Shown: piece after piece, positions 5,504 through 5,815 of the stretch
Position numbering within the stretch: position 1 is the first letter of the stretch
How the letters are laid out: each line of letters starts with the position of its first letter
Source: an uncultured Verrucomicrobiae bacterium
GTDB taxonomy: Bacteria > Verrucomicrobiota > Verrucomicrobiia > Verrucomicrobiales > DEV007
Assembly (NCBI GenBank): GCA_937898895.1
Contig: CALDKL010000425.1
Span: 1-5,815, forward strand
Direction: 5' to 3'
DNA: 5,815 nt
The notes under the pieces: generated by a model
What the model was told of the DNA's origin: nothing
The model's database searches: none
What the model saw: only the letters and a program-made list of their open reading frames with translations
Translations under genes and position numbers: made by a program

Positions 5504-5815
5504 GGGTTCGGCGGCGTGTCCGCAGTCGGTTCCGGGGCGGGCGCGGCCTGCGCCGTTTTTACCGCTGCGGGCGGAGGCGGGGACAGAAACTGCCGTTGGT
5601 CGGCGGCCGCTGCCGACACATGGCACTGCGTGCAGGCCTGCCGCTCGGGATGCGGCGTGCGCAGCGCGAAGAGCCCCTTCGATCCGTGGCAACTCATGCA
5701 ATCGCTCCGCATCAGGGTGCGGTGCGGCACCACGGGCGGTGCCCCCGGCCACGCCCGCGGCAGCCTGGGCGCAGCGGCGGCCCCCTGGAAGGAGTTTTCG
5801 GTCAGGGCGGCCGCA
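5500..5815 (-). CDS. napB: NapB, diheme cytochrome c subunit of periplasmic nitrate reductase (5' end outside window)
   Basis: Only the C-terminal 104 residues are present; the reading frame is open to the right edge of the window. NapB takes electrons from a quinol dehydrogenase and passes them to the catalytic subunit NapA in the periplasm. Numbering from the first visible codon, there are two CXXCH sites, C39-H43 and C61-H65, each preceded by a likely distal His: H31 in PPVVPHR and H55 in RTPHPERQ. The spacing, the PxxPH stretch before heme 1 and the QCHV after heme 2 are typical of NapB. After heme 2 comes a Pro/Ala-rich tail of about 35 residues (70-104). The stop overlaps the next start as ATGA. 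napA is expected upstream, beyond the edge, but is not visible. Confidence 0.82.
   Translation of the reverse strand, partial: AAALTENSFQGAAAAPRLPRAWPGAPPVVPHRTLMRSDCMSCHGSKGLFALRTPHPERQACTQCHVSAAAADQRQFLSPPPPAAVKTAQAAPAPEPTADTPPNP

Overview
The window is a compact, GC-rich piece of a Gram-negative-type genome for nitrate and nitrogen-oxide respiration. It holds eight protein-coding genes, all recognisable by family except one. One gene is cut by the right edge. I see no rRNA, tRNA, CRISPR array or mobile element. The combination of periplasmic nitrate reductase genes, an NrfC/NrfD-type quinol-oxidising module, a divergent NnrS and apparently no Shine-Dalgarno sequences would fit a member of the Verrucomicrobiota or a neighbouring phylum. 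That placement is inference only, because no marker gene is present.

Right part (about 1880-5815, minus strand, read right to left): a tightly packed operon. In order of transcription it holds the C-terminal part of napB (diheme cytochrome of periplasmic nitrate reductase), a short NapF-like two-cluster ferredoxin, an unrecognised 108-residue protein, a tetraheme c-type cytochrome, a Tat-exported ferredoxin with four [4Fe-4S] clusters (NrfC/DsrO-like), and a polytopic NrfD-family quinol-oxidising membrane protein. Three junctions are 4-bp ATGA stop/start overlaps, one is an 8-bp overlap and one is a 10-bp gap, so the six genes look like one translationally coupled unit. napA and the promoter probably lie beyond the right edge.

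Middle (1207-1879): an Rrf2-family regulator on the minus strand, with three Cys and one His placed like an Fe-S cluster site. It has its own 188-bp upstream region. Left (7-1206, plus strand): an NnrS-family heme-copper membrane protein, convergent with the regulator.

Working model (inference): the NrfD-like protein oxidises membrane quinol, electrons pass through the four-cluster ferredoxin and the tetraheme cytochrome to NapB and then NapA, and nitrate is reduced in the periplasm. The module would stand in for NapC or NapGH. The NapF-like ferredoxin and the 108-residue protein would be cytoplasmic accessory factors. The Rrf2 protein could sense NO or Fe-S status, and NnrS would help the cell withstand NO made from nitrite. 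The most notable non-gene signals are a perfect 10-bp stem-loop joined to a 12-bp palindrome just before the nrfC-like/nrfD junction, and an 11-bp tandem duplication in the first codons of the nrfD-like gene.
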